A stretch of 64,000 bases of DNA, taken from NCBI GenBank assembly GCA_013376735.1, contig VINJ01000001.1, positions 2,232,001-2,296,000 on the forward strand. Direction: 5' to 3'. Below are positions 53,383 through 61,674 of this stretch, piece after piece (within the stretch, counting starts at the first letter, position 1; each line of letters starts with the position of its first letter). Source of the stretch: a bacterium Scap17. GTDB taxonomy: Bacteria; Pseudomonadota; Gammaproteobacteria; Pseudomonadales; Halomonadaceae. A program made the position numbers and the translations under genes. Under the pieces are notes generated by a model. The model had not been told where the DNA came from, made no database searches, and saw only the letters and a program-made list of their open reading frames with translations.

Positions 53383-53865
53383 ATGGTGATCTACGGAGTT
53401 GCCCTGCTGGCAGGGTGCATGATGGCCGGTCTCGTGATCGGGGATCTGCTCGGAGAAATGCTCAATATCGATTCCAATCTCGGCGGCGTCGGCATCGCGA
53501 TGCTGCTGCTCATCTTCATCACCGGCGTGCTGAAGGACCGCGGCAAGATGGCCGACAGCACCGCCAGCGGCATCAATTTCTGGAACGCGATGTACATTCC
53601 CATCGTGGTCGCGATGGCCGCCAGCCAGAACGTGGTCGCGGCCTTCAGTGGCGGCATGGTCGCGCTGGTGGCGGGCGTGCTGGCCGTGGTACTGGGGCTG
53701 GCCCTCGTGCCGCTGCTGACCGGCAAGCGTCCCGAGAATGCGCTGGAAGATGACCCGCTCGCCGGCAAGACCCGCTATACGCCGACCAGAACCTCAGTGA
53801 CGACGGGTGCACCGGTGCTGGACCGCAACCGCCACGCTTCCTCCACGCCTGCGCACAAACTCTGA
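53383..53865 (+). CDS. madL: Malonate transporter subunit MadL
   Basis: Small integral-membrane subunit of the two-component sodium-malonate symporter. The 160-residue protein has four hydrophobic segments (start MVIYGVALLAGCMMAGLVIGDLLG) and matches MadL: DSNLGGVGIAMLLLIF, LKDRGKMADSTASGINFWNAMYIPIVVAMAASQNVV. The last 40 residues are a polar tail. AGAAGG before the ATG. madM follows after 10 bp. Confidence 0.92.
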   Translation: MVIYGVALLAGCMMAGLVIGDLLGEMLNIDSNLGGVGIAMLLLIFITGVLKDRGKMADSTASGINFWNAMYIPIVVAMAASQNVVAAFSGGMVALVAGVLAVVLGLALVPLLTGKRPENALEDDPLAGKTRYTPTRTSVTTGAPVLDRNRHASSTPAHKL

Positions 53866-53875
53866 GGGCTGAACC

Positions 53876-54637
53876 ATGATCGATTCACTCGTCCAACTGT
53901 TCGACAAGTATCATCTGGTCGCTGCCTTTGCCGTGATCGGCCTGGCGATGTATGTCGCCTACTGGATCAGCAACAACCTGACCCACGGCAAGCTGCACGG
54001 CTCCGCCATCGCCATCATCCTCGGTCTGGTGCTGGCCTATGTAGGCGGTGCGACCACCGGCGGCAGCAAGGGGCTCTCGGATGTCACGCTGTTCTCGGGA
54101 CTTGGCCTGATGGGCGGCGGCATGCTGCGTGATCTCGCGATCATCGCCACCGCCTACGGGGTCAATCTCAAGGAAATCCGCCAGACCGGCTTTCGGGGTG
54201 TCGTGGCGCTGTTCGTCGGCGTGCTGATCTCCTTCATCGCCGGTGGTGGTGTCGCCATCGCCTTCGGCTACACCGACCCGGTCGATATCACCACCATCGG
54301 CGCGGGCGCGGTCACCTACATCGTCGGCCCGGTCACCGGTGCCACCCTGGGGGCCAGCTCCGAGGTGATCGCGCTGTCGATCGCCGCCGGGCTGGTCAAG
54401 TCGATCCTGACCATGGTCGCCACGCCGATGACGGCGCGCCTGATCGGGCTCGACAATCCACGCTCCGCGATGATCTTCGGCGGCCTGATCGGCACCACCA
54501 GCGGCGTCGCGGCCGGTCTCGCCGCCACCGATGCCCGCCTGGTGCCCTACGGCGCGATGACGGCCACCTTCTACACCGGCCTGGGCATTCTGCTCGCCCC
54601 GACGGTGCTGTTCCTGGCGGTACGTGCGGTGATGTAA
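53876..54637 (+). CDS. madM: Malonate transporter subunit MadM
   Basis: Partner of MadL in malonate uptake. The 253-residue protein has about eight membrane helices and the MadM pattern: LTHGKLHGSAIAIILGLVLAY, GGATTGGSKGLSD, GLGLMGGGMLRDLAIIATAYG and DARLVPYGAMTATFYTGLG. Transport and activation (matB), decarboxylation (matA) and control (MatR-like protein) are thus all in one locus. A strong terminator follows at 54684-54741. Confidence 0.93.
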   Translation: MIDSLVQLFDKYHLVAAFAVIGLAMYVAYWISNNLTHGKLHGSAIAIILGLVLAYVGGATTGGSKGLSDVTLFSGLGLMGGGMLRDLAIIATAYGVNLKEIRQTGFRGVVALFVGVLISFIAGGGVAIAFGYTDPVDITTIGAGAVTYIVGPVTGATLGASSEVIALSIAAGLVKSILTMVATPMTARLIGLDNPRSAMIFGGLIGTTSGVAAGLAATDARLVPYGAMTATFYTGLGILLAPTVLFLAVRAVM

Positions 54638-54683
54638 CGTTGCTCTGATAAAGACCGCTCTGAACAAGCGGCGCAGAAACAAG

Positions 54684-54741
54684 ACGACGGCGGCATCAGC
54701 AAGGACAAAACGTCTCACGCTGATGCCGCCGTCGTGTTTTT
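54684..54741 (+). terminator. Terminator of the malonate operon
   Basis: A 17-bp perfect stem (ACGACGGCGGCATCAGC and its complement) with an 18-nt loop, then TTTTT. Confidence 0.88.
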
Positions 54742-54861
54742 ACTGTCTAGCTGCTTCCTTTCCCATGCACGCTGTCACGCAGGCAAGCCTGATCAGCGTG
54801 GCTCCATCCCCTCGCTTGATCAGTTGGCAAGACGCTGATTATTTGGAAAGACGCTGAAACC

Positions 54862-54894
54862 AAAAAAGGCCACCAGATTGCTCTGGTGGCCTTT
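54862..54894 (-). terminator. Terminator of the OsmC-family gene
   Basis: AAAGGCCACCAGA / TCTGGTGGCCTTT, a 13-bp stem. On the minus strand it ends in TTTTTT. Confidence 0.9.
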
Positions 54895-54924
54895 CAGGTT
54901 CTGGCACGTATAGTCTGTCGCGCA

Positions 54925-55431
54925 TCACTGATGGGTGATGGCCGCCTCGCAACTCACCGGAAAATTGAGCGAATTGGCGATGAAGCACAGCGCATGCGCC
55001 CGATGGTGCAGCTCATGAGCGAGCGCGATATCGTCACCGGCGGCCAGCGTGATCTCGGGGCGCAGCACGATGGAGGTGAAGCGTCCCGCCTCGCCCGGGT
55101 TCTCTGTCTGAGTCTTGTCATCCGCGGCGGGTGCGTCTTCCTGCATCGTGCCCTCGGCGTGGTCGTGATAGCTCATGACACGAATGCCGGCCTCAGCACA
55201 CAGGTGCAGATACCACAGCTTGTGGCAGGCCGAGACGGAGGCCACCAGCATGTCTTCCGGATTCCAGCGGCCAGCGTCGCCCCGAAAGGCGGGGTCGGCG
55301 GAGCCTTCAAGGCTCGGCTTGCCACTGACACGGGCCACGAAATCACGCTCATAGGCGGTGTAATGGCGGGTGCCATCGCCGCGATTGCCGGTCCACTCAA
55401 GTTCAACCGAGTACTGGTGTCGTCTGGACAT
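54925..55431 (-). CDS. OsmC-family peroxiredoxin-like protein
   Basis: A 168-residue thiol peroxidase-type protein of the OsmC/Ohr superfamily. The redox Cys pair is C69 (VASVSACHKLWYL) and C149 (HHRAHALCFIANSLNFP). The first 60 residues hold the beta-rich half with TRHYTAYERDF and WNPEDMLVAS. The YosC/YhfA-like HxxLWYLHLCAEAGI segment suggests the less-studied OsmC subgroup. The ATG at 55431 is preferred; the longer frame to 55572 lacks family similarity. Peroxide-detoxifying activity is inferred from family. Confidence 0.87.
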   Translation of the reverse strand: MSRRHQYSVELEWTGNRGDGTRHYTAYERDFVARVSGKPSLEGSADPAFRGDAGRWNPEDMLVASVSACHKLWYLHLCAEAGIRVMSYHDHAEGTMQEDAPAADDKTQTENPGEAGRFTSIVLRPEITLAAGDDIALAHELHHRAHALCFIANSLNFPVSCEAAITHQ

Positions 55432-55590
55432 CGTTGTCTGCTGCTCTCTCACAGGGGAAACCGCGTGCGTCGCATGACGCGCAATCTGATACTTCTGCCT
55501 GATTAGGCATCTGAACAGCGTCAGCACCCAAGAAGTCATCGTAAGCCGATGATAGGATTGAATTGATCGCACTCTGACAGGATGTCACGC

Positions 55591-56733
55591 ATGGCGTTTG
55601 CAGTCGCACGACCCTCTGGTACACGACCCTCAGGAATACAAGGCCCGGACACGAGAGCCTCTGGCCCACGCGCCGGGCTGGCCGTCGCCGCCCTGAGGTG
55701 GGGTCTCGGCCTGAGCCTGGGGTTGTGTCTATTGTCCCCCGGTGCCTCGGCACGCGCCGAAGCGGCGCAGTTTCGCTCCTCACCGCAGGTCATCAATACG
55801 CTGAGCAGTACCTATGGCTTCGTCATCGCCCAGGTCATCACCCTGTCACGCATCGCCGAGGAATATCCCGGCCTCGCGCCGGATGCAGAGCTGGCCTCCG
55901 CCTATTTCGACAATGCCTTCCCGAACATCAGCCACCGCCTGGCGGACAACCTTGCCACCCTGATGGGCCGAGCGCATGCCCGCGAAGTGCTGGAAGGCAT
56001 TCGCCGCGAGATCAAGAAGGAGCTGGATTCCCAGCTGACCACCGACAAGCTGACCAGCGACTTCGCGGCCCGCTTCATCGAGGCCATTCATCTGCGCGCC
56101 CAAGGGGAATACCTGCCCTCGCCGTTCAAGGAATTTCTGCTGGCGACCAAGTATCAGATCGAGCCGGTATACGAGCTGTACGACGGCTATTTCCAGCAGT
56201 TCCACACCAAGGGCCACGCCAAGTCACTGGGCATCAACCTGGCGCTGCATCTGCCTGCCTCGTGGTCTGCCGCCGAGGGACGCCTGCCGCATATCGTGCA
56301 GAAATGGCAGAGCCAAGCGGGCACTGGCACCGACATGATCATCCTCGAGATCTATGATCTGCATGGTGAGACCGTCAGCGACGCGCAGCTCAAGGTAATG
56401 GCCGCCACGGACCAACTGGCGCAATGGGCACCCATCAACAGTCAGATGCTCGACTCCGGCCTGACTCAGGTGGATCACCGTCAGGCCTACTGGTTCGATA
56501 TCGCCATGACACAGCGACACCAGGGCACGCCCATCACCTCGCAGACCCGCGAATACGGCCTCTTCCTCGACGACAAGCTGATCCGCCTGCACTGCACCAG
56601 CTACCACCCCACCGCCGACGGCACCACCTACGCCAAAGCCAAGACAGACCTCACCGTCGATGACGGCTTCAGCGAGATCAAGCCGTTATGTGAAGGGGTG
56701 ATGGGGAGTTTGGTGGTGATGGAGGTGGATTAA
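55591..56733 (+). CDS. Exported protein of unknown function
   Basis: A 380-residue product with a long N-terminal region. Residues 1-30 are Arg/Gly/Pro-rich, then a hydrophobic core (GLAVAALRWGLGLSLGLCLLSP) and a cleavage-like ASARAEA near residue 57. The mature part is helical at first (TYGFVIAQVITLSRIAEEYP, NISHRLADNLATLMGR), then a region with WSAAEGRLPHIVQKWQSQAG that resembles beta-rich domains of periplasmic proteins of unknown function. AGGA spacing favours ATG 55591 over 55582. Not recognised; last GC-rich gene before the AT-rich IS3 patch. Confidence 0.65.
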   Translation: MAFAVARPSGTRPSGIQGPDTRASGPRAGLAVAALRWGLGLSLGLCLLSPGASARAEAAQFRSSPQVINTLSSTYGFVIAQVITLSRIAEEYPGLAPDAELASAYFDNAFPNISHRLADNLATLMGRAHAREVLEGIRREIKKELDSQLTTDKLTSDFAARFIEAIHLRAQGEYLPSPFKEFLLATKYQIEPVYELYDGYFQQFHTKGHAKSLGINLALHLPASWSAAEGRLPHIVQKWQSQAGTGTDMIILEIYDLHGETVSDAQLKVMAATDQLAQWAPINSQMLDSGLTQVDHRQAYWFDIAMTQRHQGTPITSQTREYGLFLDDKLIRLHCTSYHPTADGTTYAKAKTDLTVDDGFSEIKPLCEGVMGSLVVMEVD

Positions 56734-56815
56734 ACCAATGTAGCTAGCTTTAAAGCTCTCATGCTTCATTAACAAATAAGAATTTATAGAACAAGACACA
56801 GCCAACAATATAACA

Positions 56816-56818
56816 ATA
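56816..56818. repeat. IS3-element target-site duplication, left copy (ATA)
   Basis: ATA here is repeated at 58075-58077 just beyond the other end of the element. Confidence 0.7.
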
Positions 56819-56848
56819 TGATCTTGCCCAGTAACCATGGACACCCAC

Positions 56849-57715
56849 CTAAGCGATCATTCGGGCTTCGAAGGCCTCCGGGCTGATCATTCCGATGGCA
56901 CTGTGCCGGCGATGCCGGTTGTAGTCCAATTCAATATACTCGAACACCTGTCGTTTCATCGCTTTCCGGGTGTGAAATCGCTCACCGTGAATCGCCTCGA
57001 CCTTGAGACTGTGGAAGAAGCTCTCGGCACAGGCATTGTCATAGCAATTTCCCTTGGCACTCATGCTGCATTTGAGGTCGTATCGGGAAAGCAACGACTG
57101 ATAGAGAGTCGAGCAATACTGGCTGCCGCGATCCGAGTGCACGATGACATCTCTTGGCATCTTTCGATTCCATAGAGCCATCTTCAGGGCGTCAGCGGCC
57201 AAGTCGGCGGTCATCCGTTCATTCATCGCCCAGCCGATGACTTTGCGCGAGTACAGATCGATCAATACGGCCAAGTAAAGCCAACCCTCGTCGGTCGCCA
57301 AGTAGGTGATATCACCGGCCCATTTCTGGTTTGGCGCTGTTGCGGTGAAGTTCTGCTTCAGCAGATTGGCCGCCACCGGCAGTGTGTGACGCGAGTTGGT
57401 GGTGGCCTTGTACTTCCGCGCCGCTTTGGCACGCAGGCCTTGCCGATGGAGACTGGCAGCGACGGTTTTACGATTTATCGGCAGCCCCTCATCATGCAGG
57501 TCCAAGGTCAATCTGGGAGCACCTGAGCGTCCTTTCCTGTGGTGATAGGCCTGGGCCACTCGCTGATCGATAACGGCCTGCTGGCGTCGCCGTTGACAGG
57601 GTTTTCCGCTATGCCGTCGCCAAGCGTAGTAGCCGCTACGAGCAATGCCAAGAATGGCGCACATGCGCTGGATACTGAATGCCTGACGATGTTGCTGGAT
57701 GAAGGCGTACTTCAC
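56849..57715 (-). CDS. IS3-family transposase OrfB
   Basis: Catalytic domain of the transposase (288 residues). DDE residues D135 ([10 protein letters not shown]), D195 ([11 protein letters not shown]) and E231 ([12 protein letters not shown]) with 35-residue D-E spacing. An HTH_21-like region precedes it. The GTG start overlaps the orfA stop (GTGA). The frame is also open upstream in the -1 frame, so the OrfAB fusion made by -1 slippage at the A7 run (57745-57751) is the expected active transposase. Intact. Confidence 0.95.
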   Translation of the reverse strand: MKYAFIQQHRQAFSIQRMCAILGIARSGYYAWRRHSGKPCQRRRQQAVIDQRVAQAYHHRKGRSGAPRLTLDLHDEGLPINRKTVAASLHRQGLRAKAARKYKATTNSRHTLPVAANLLKQNFTATAPNQKWAGDITYLATDEGWLYLAVLIDLYSRKVIGWAMNERMTADLAADALKMALWNRKMPRDVIVHSDRGSQYCSTLYQSLLSRYDLKCSMSAKGNCYDNACAESFFHSLKVEAIHGERFHTRKAMKRQVFEYIELDYNRHRRHSAIGMISPEAFEARMIA

Positions 57716-58011
57716 TTCAGGCTTTTGGCAAAGTACACCGCGGCTTTTTTTGCAATTTCAAGCTCTTCTGACTTCTCGGCCAGCTGACGTTTGAGTCGAA
57801 CATTCTCGTCGGCCAGTGCCTGCTCTCGGGCCGAGGCACTTTGCTTCTGTTGAGATTTGGCGCGCCACTGATAGAGCTGGCTGGGCTGCACCCCTAGCTC
57901 TCTGGCGGCGGCGCTGATACCGATGCGGTCGGCGAGTGCCAAAGCCTCATCCTTGTAAGCTTGGGAGTAACGGTTACGAGTCTTCTTCATCGACGCTGAC
58001 TGCCTTGCCAT
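57712..58011 (-). CDS. IS3-family transposase OrfA
   Basis: DNA-binding subunit, 99 residues. HTH_8-type motif at about residues 12-50 ([37 protein letters not shown]), then a leucine-zipper-like helix ([26 protein letters not shown]). A run of seven A (minus strand, 57745-57751) close to its end is the programmed -1 frameshift site that fuses it to OrfB. GAGGT precedes the ATG. Confidence 0.94.
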   Translation of the reverse strand: MARQSASMKKTRNRYSQAYKDEALALADRIGISAAARELGVQPSQLYQWRAKSQQKQSASAREQALADENVRLKRQLAEKSEELEIAKKAAVYFAKSLK

Positions 58012-58077
58012 GGGTTACCTCGTTCAGTGAGTGTACTTCCTTAATAGGATGTCCACTGTCACTGGGCAAGATCAATA

Positions 58078-58252
58078 TGCTATTTCCTGAAAGGAGACCT
58101 ATGCCTGAATCTTCCAATCTCAGACTCAATATTGAACTCTAGATTTAATTAACGAAAACTTGCAAGTTTATAAACTCTTAACCTTCAAGTTAAACTACTT
58201 CCCTAAATATAACCAAGAGAAACCATCCATAATATTAACAGCTTCACCATAA
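58078..58252. other. AT-rich interval beside the IS3 element
   Basis: About 175 bp of AT-rich DNA. A well-placed AAGGAGA before an ATG at 58100 opens a frame of only 13 codons. No gene is supported. Confidence 0.45.
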
Positions 58253-58459
58253 CTACGGTAACTCTATCAGGCGAGACCCGACAGATAGGCCTAAAGTAGC
58301 TGCACTCACAAATGAAAACATCAATGCAACTTTAAAATTGGTCGTAGCTATATAGTGATCATAGCGTCCAATAATATTGAACAAAAATTCACATTTCTCT
58401 TTATAGCTTTCATCAACATTATCCAAAATCAACCTCTCTAAAATCCCATATGAACACAA
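58253..58459 (-). pseudogene. Short membrane-protein remnant, possibly PycTM/SLATT-like
   Basis: A 68-codon AT-rich frame with no standard good start (TTG at 58459). It reads SYKEKCEFLFNIIGRYDHY, then IATTNFKVALMFSFVSAATLGL, a helix followed by one membrane segment, and stops at once after it. The RYDxYI-x3-N-x-K pattern before a membrane helix recalls the two-helix membrane effectors of Pycsar/CBASS-type systems, which are longer. After the stop, another frame (VTVVMVKLLILWMVSLGYI) continues hydrophobic, which suggests a frameshifted second membrane helix. Family likeness is a memory-based impression and weak. Confidence 0.4.
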
Positions 58460-58486
58460 AACAGAAAATCTTTAAACGCATAGCAA

Positions 58487-60148
58487 TTATTTTAATAACA
58501 TACATTTCAACTTCCTCACCACCGAAGGCTGGCTAATCCCTGCCCTCTTCGCTATTGCATAGGTACTGGGCAGCTCGGCAGCCATCTCGCGTAGCCATTG
58601 CGCTTCGATGCGTGCCAGGCCTTCCTTGAGGGTTTCGTTGGGGCCGAGTTTGGGGATTGGCATGGCTACCGCCCCCTCAGCGGCAGGCGCTGAGAGGGAA
58701 TTGGGACTATGGAAGTTATCGGCAGTGGTAAAACTATCATTAACGCCTATTCCATTAGATTTTTCATTACTGAAGCCAAATGAATTGCCTAGTCCATTAG
58801 CGTTATTCGTGGAACAAGTGCTGAGCAGTGTTTTCACTGAGTCGCTGTCGATGACATCACTGGGGGCGCTGAGCCAGGCGCGTTCCAGCCAGTTTTCCAG
58901 TTCGCGGATATTGCCGAGCCAGTCCTGGCGCATGAGGATGGGCCATAACGAGGCGTCAAGAAGCTTGCGGCGGCCATGACGTTGATTGAGGCGCGAGAGG
59001 TGTTGCTCGATCAGGGCGGGAATGTCTTCGCGGCGTTCACGCAGCGGCGGCAGGCTGACGGGTAGCACATTGATGCGGTAGTAGAGGTCGAGGCGGAACT
59101 GGCCCTGCTCCACGCGGGCGGCGAGGTCTTGATTGGTGGCGACGACCAGGCGGAAGTCGGCGCGGCGGGTGGTGGTGTCGCCCAGGCGGGTGATCATCCC
59201 GTCCTGAATCACCTTGAGCAGCTTGGTCTGGGTGGCCAGCGGCAGCTCACCGATCTCATCGAGGAACAGGGTGCCGCCTTCGGCCTGCTCCATCAGGCCC
59301 GCCTTGCCACGGTTGCCCGCGCCAGTGAAGGCACCAGCCTGATAGCCGAACATCTCGGATTCGAACAGGCTCTCGGGAATGGCGCCGCAGTTCACCTCGA
59401 TGAAGGGGCCGTCGGCGCGTTGGCTCCAGCGATGCAGTTGATGGGCGAAGGCCGTCTTGCCGACCCCGGATTCGCCCAGCATCAACACCGTGGCGCTGGT
59501 GGGCGCGACCCGCTTGAGCAGCAGCGCTATCTCGCGCATCACGGGGCTTCTGACCTGCAGCTCGCCCAGATCCAGCGCGGCGTCTTCGCACTCGGCCTGC
59601 TCGCGCGCTGATTGTTCACGTTGCCGCTGTTCCGCCTGGCTCTGTGCATATTGCTCCGTGGCTTGTTGGCCTGATTGGCCTGCCCTCGGCGTTGTCCAAT
59701 CGCCCTCTGCCTGACTGACGCCGCCCAGCTCACTGCCGCGTGAATTGCGGCGCAGGTGATCACTGAAGCGCTGCTGGAGCACCGCGTACTCCTGCTGCAA
59801 CAGCTGGATATCGGTGAGATCCATCGAGCGGCTGACCACGCACTCAAGCTTGCCCGCGACAAACACCGGATGCGCCTGCGCCACCACCCGCCGCCCGGTG
59901 GCGGTAAGCTGCATCATCTGCAGCGTGCGCCCCGTGCGCAGCACCTCCAGGCTGATGGAGGGTTTGAGCACGCCACTGGCTTCCAGCTCATGCACGTTGG
60001 CGGCACACAGCTCCTCGCGGGTCATGCCATAGACCGCCGCGGCGCCAGGGCTGACATCTGTCACCTGGCCATCCGCATTGACCACGAAGTAGTGATCGTG
60101 AGCGGTGTCGATGATGGTCTTGAGAATCTGACGGTCGAGCTCTGACAT
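58487..60148 (-). CDS. Sigma-54-dependent transcriptional activator with PAS domain
   Basis: Enhancer-binding protein, 553 residues. PAS sensor at about 10-112, a Gln-rich coiled linker (113-190), AAA+ domain from about 195 with Walker A GESGVGKT (225-232), GAFTGA sigma-54 loop (272-277) and Walker B GGTLFLDEIG (291-300), an Asn/Ser-rich linker near 455-500, and a Fis-type HTH at the end (YAIAKRAGISQPSVVRKLK). Divergent from gbuA, with three activator-type repeats and a -24/-12 promoter between, so it most likely activates the guanidinobutyrate genes. ATG at 60148 has GAGGTG. Confidence 0.92.
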   Translation of the reverse strand: MSELDRQILKTIIDTAHDHYFVVNADGQVTDVSPGAAAVYGMTREELCAANVHELEASGVLKPSISLEVLRTGRTLQMMQLTATGRRVVAQAHPVFVAGKLECVVSRSMDLTDIQLLQQEYAVLQQRFSDHLRRNSRGSELGGVSQAEGDWTTPRAGQSGQQATEQYAQSQAEQRQREQSAREQAECEDAALDLGELQVRSPVMREIALLLKRVAPTSATVLMLGESGVGKTAFAHQLHRWSQRADGPFIEVNCGAIPESLFESEMFGYQAGAFTGAGNRGKAGLMEQAEGGTLFLDEIGELPLATQTKLLKVIQDGMITRLGDTTTRRADFRLVVATNQDLAARVEQGQFRLDLYYRINVLPVSLPPLRERREDIPALIEQHLSRLNQRHGRRKLLDASLWPILMRQDWLGNIRELENWLERAWLSAPSDVIDSDSVKTLLSTCSTNNANGLGNSFGFSNEKSNGIGVNDSFTTADNFHSPNSLSAPAAEGAVAMPIPKLGPNETLKEGLARIEAQWLREMAAELPSTYAIAKRAGISQPSVVRKLKCMLLK

Positions 60149-60284
60149 GGCGGGCACCTCATGGTCGAGCCTGTGAATCGGGCGGGGCTTTCCAGCAGGT
60201 CTTTCTATCGCTTCTTTCCAGCAGGTTTTTCCAGCTGGTCTTTCTCGCACTGCGCTTGAAGACACTCTCGATGATGCCCGAATG

Positions 60285-60354
60285 TGATCCACAAATGAAT
60301 CATCGATCCATTTTTGAATCATCAATGACGCACGAGTGATCCACAAATGAATCA
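60285..60354. promoter_or_regulatory. Three 18-bp upstream activator sites
   Basis: TGATCCACAAATGAATCA at 60285-60302, CGATCCATTTTTGAATCA at 60304-60321 and TGATCCACAAATGAATCA at 60337-60354. Each is an imperfect dyad TGAT(C/T)CA-N4-TGAATCA. They lie 51-120 bp upstream of the sigma-54 promoter, as expected for an enhancer-binding protein. Confidence 0.8.
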
Positions 60355-60404
60355 CTCGGCGACCGCCGTCAAATAAAACTCAATAAAATCAATCAACTGA
60401 AAAT

Positions 60405-60420
60405 TGGCATGGTTACTGCA
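60405..60420 (+). promoter_or_regulatory. Sigma-54 (-24/-12) promoter of gbuA
   Basis: TGGCAT-N5-CTGCA, close to the TGGCAC-N5-TTGCA consensus, with the invariant GG and GC 10 bp apart. It is 130 bp before the gbuA start and downstream of the three activator sites. Confidence 0.78.
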
Positions 60421-60549
60421 ATGCTGGAGTATGCACCAAGGAAGATCGCCGGCTTTCATCACACCGTCCAGCCAGGCGATCAGGCGAACAATCACAATAC
60501 CCAGCTCGCCGTCAGCGTATCGCGAGCGATTCAAGACCTGGAGAGACAG

Positions 60550-61500
60550 ATGAGCGAGTTCAATCAGCCGCTGGGCGGCAACGACATGCCACGTTTCGGC
60601 GGCCCGGCCACCATGATGCGTCTGCCGGCTCAGGAAACCGCGGAAGGACTGGACGCCGCCTTCATCGGCATTCCGCTGGACATCGGTACCTCCAACCGTC
60701 CGGGGGCGCGCCTCGGCCCGCGTCAGATCCGTGATGAATCGCGCATGCTGCGCCCCTACAACATGGCCACCCGCGCCGCGCCCTTCGATAGCCTGCAGGT
60801 GGCGGACATCGGCGATGTGCCGATCAACACCTTCCACCTGCCGAAGAGCATGGACATCATCGAGCAGTTCTACGATGAGGTGCTGCGCCACGACTGCGTG
60901 CCGCTGACGCTGGGCGGCGATCACACCGTCACCCTGCCGGTGCTGCGCGCCATCGCCAAGAAGCATGGCCCGGTCGGCCTGATCCATATCGATGCCCACG
61001 CCGACGTCAACGACCACATGTTCGGCGAGCCCATCGCCCACGGCACGCCGATTCGCCGCGCCCAGGAAGAAGGCCTGCTCGACAGCCATCGCGTGGTGCA
61101 GATCGGTCTGCGTGGCACCGGCTACTCCGCCGATGACTTCGACTGGTGCCGCCAGCAGGGCTTCCGAGTCGAGACCGCCGAGATGTGCTGGTTCAAGTCA
61201 CTCGCCCCGCTGATGGCCGAAGTGCGCGACATGATGGGCGACCGCCCGGTGTACATCACCTTCGACATCGATGGCCTGGACCCCTCTGTCGCCCCCGGCA
61301 CCGGCACCGTGGAAGCCGGCGGCCTGACCATGCCGCAGGGCATGGAAATCGTGCGCGGCGCGCGTGGCCTCAACATCGTCGGCGGTGACCTGATGGAAGT
61401 CTCCCCGCCCTATGACCCCAGCGGCAACACCGCGCTGATGGGCGCGACCCTGCTCTACGAGATGCTGTGCGTGCTGCCGGGCGTGCAACAGCGCGACTGA
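60550..61500 (+). CDS. gbuA: Guanidinobutyrase (ureohydrolase family)
   Basis: Mn-dependent hydrolase turning 4-guanidinobutyrate into GABA and urea. The 316-residue product follows Pseudomonas GbuA closely: QPLGGNDMPRFGG at the N-terminus, H125 (GGDHT), DAHAD (148-152) and D239/D241 (DIDGLDPSVAPGTG) as metal ligands, and VSPPYDPSGNTALMGA near the end. GGAGAG precedes the ATG at 60550; the frame is open back to 60409 but that would start inside the promoter. The GABA product can enter the gabDT pathway at 36-39 kb. Agmatinase is the main alternative. Confidence 0.87.
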   Translation: MSEFNQPLGGNDMPRFGGPATMMRLPAQETAEGLDAAFIGIPLDIGTSNRPGARLGPRQIRDESRMLRPYNMATRAAPFDSLQVADIGDVPINTFHLPKSMDIIEQFYDEVLRHDCVPLTLGGDHTVTLPVLRAIAKKHGPVGLIHIDAHADVNDHMFGEPIAHGTPIRRAQEEGLLDSHRVVQIGLRGTGYSADDFDWCRQQGFRVETAEMCWFKSLAPLMAEVRDMMGDRPVYITFDIDGLDPSVAPGTGTVEAGGLTMPQGMEIVRGARGLNIVGGDLMEVSPPYDPSGNTALMGATLLYEMLCVLPGVQQRD

Positions 61501-61674
61501 TCCACGAACGACCCACGAATGACCCGCTGTCCTGCTTTACCCGCGCCGGGGCCCGTCCCGCCCTCGGCGCACACAACCTCAACACCGAATACGGTTTCAT
61601 CCTCGTATACGGCATGAGCTTCACGGGAAGCTCGGCCAGGGCCTGACCATTACAACAAGATCTAGGTGACCCGC

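Larger units (their letters stand above)
56819..58074 (-). mobile_element. IS3-family insertion sequence, intact (1256 bp)
   Basis: Terminal inverted repeats of about 28 bp: TGATCTTGCCCAGTAACCAT... at 56819, and the complement TGATCTTGCCCAGTGACAGT... ending at 58074. They begin TG and end CA as usual for IS3. A 3-bp ATA duplication flanks it. It holds orfA and orfB in the normal overlapping arrangement. Size equals that of the IS3 subgroup. The element lies in an AT-rich gap; no host gene interrupted by it could be recognised. Confidence 0.94.
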
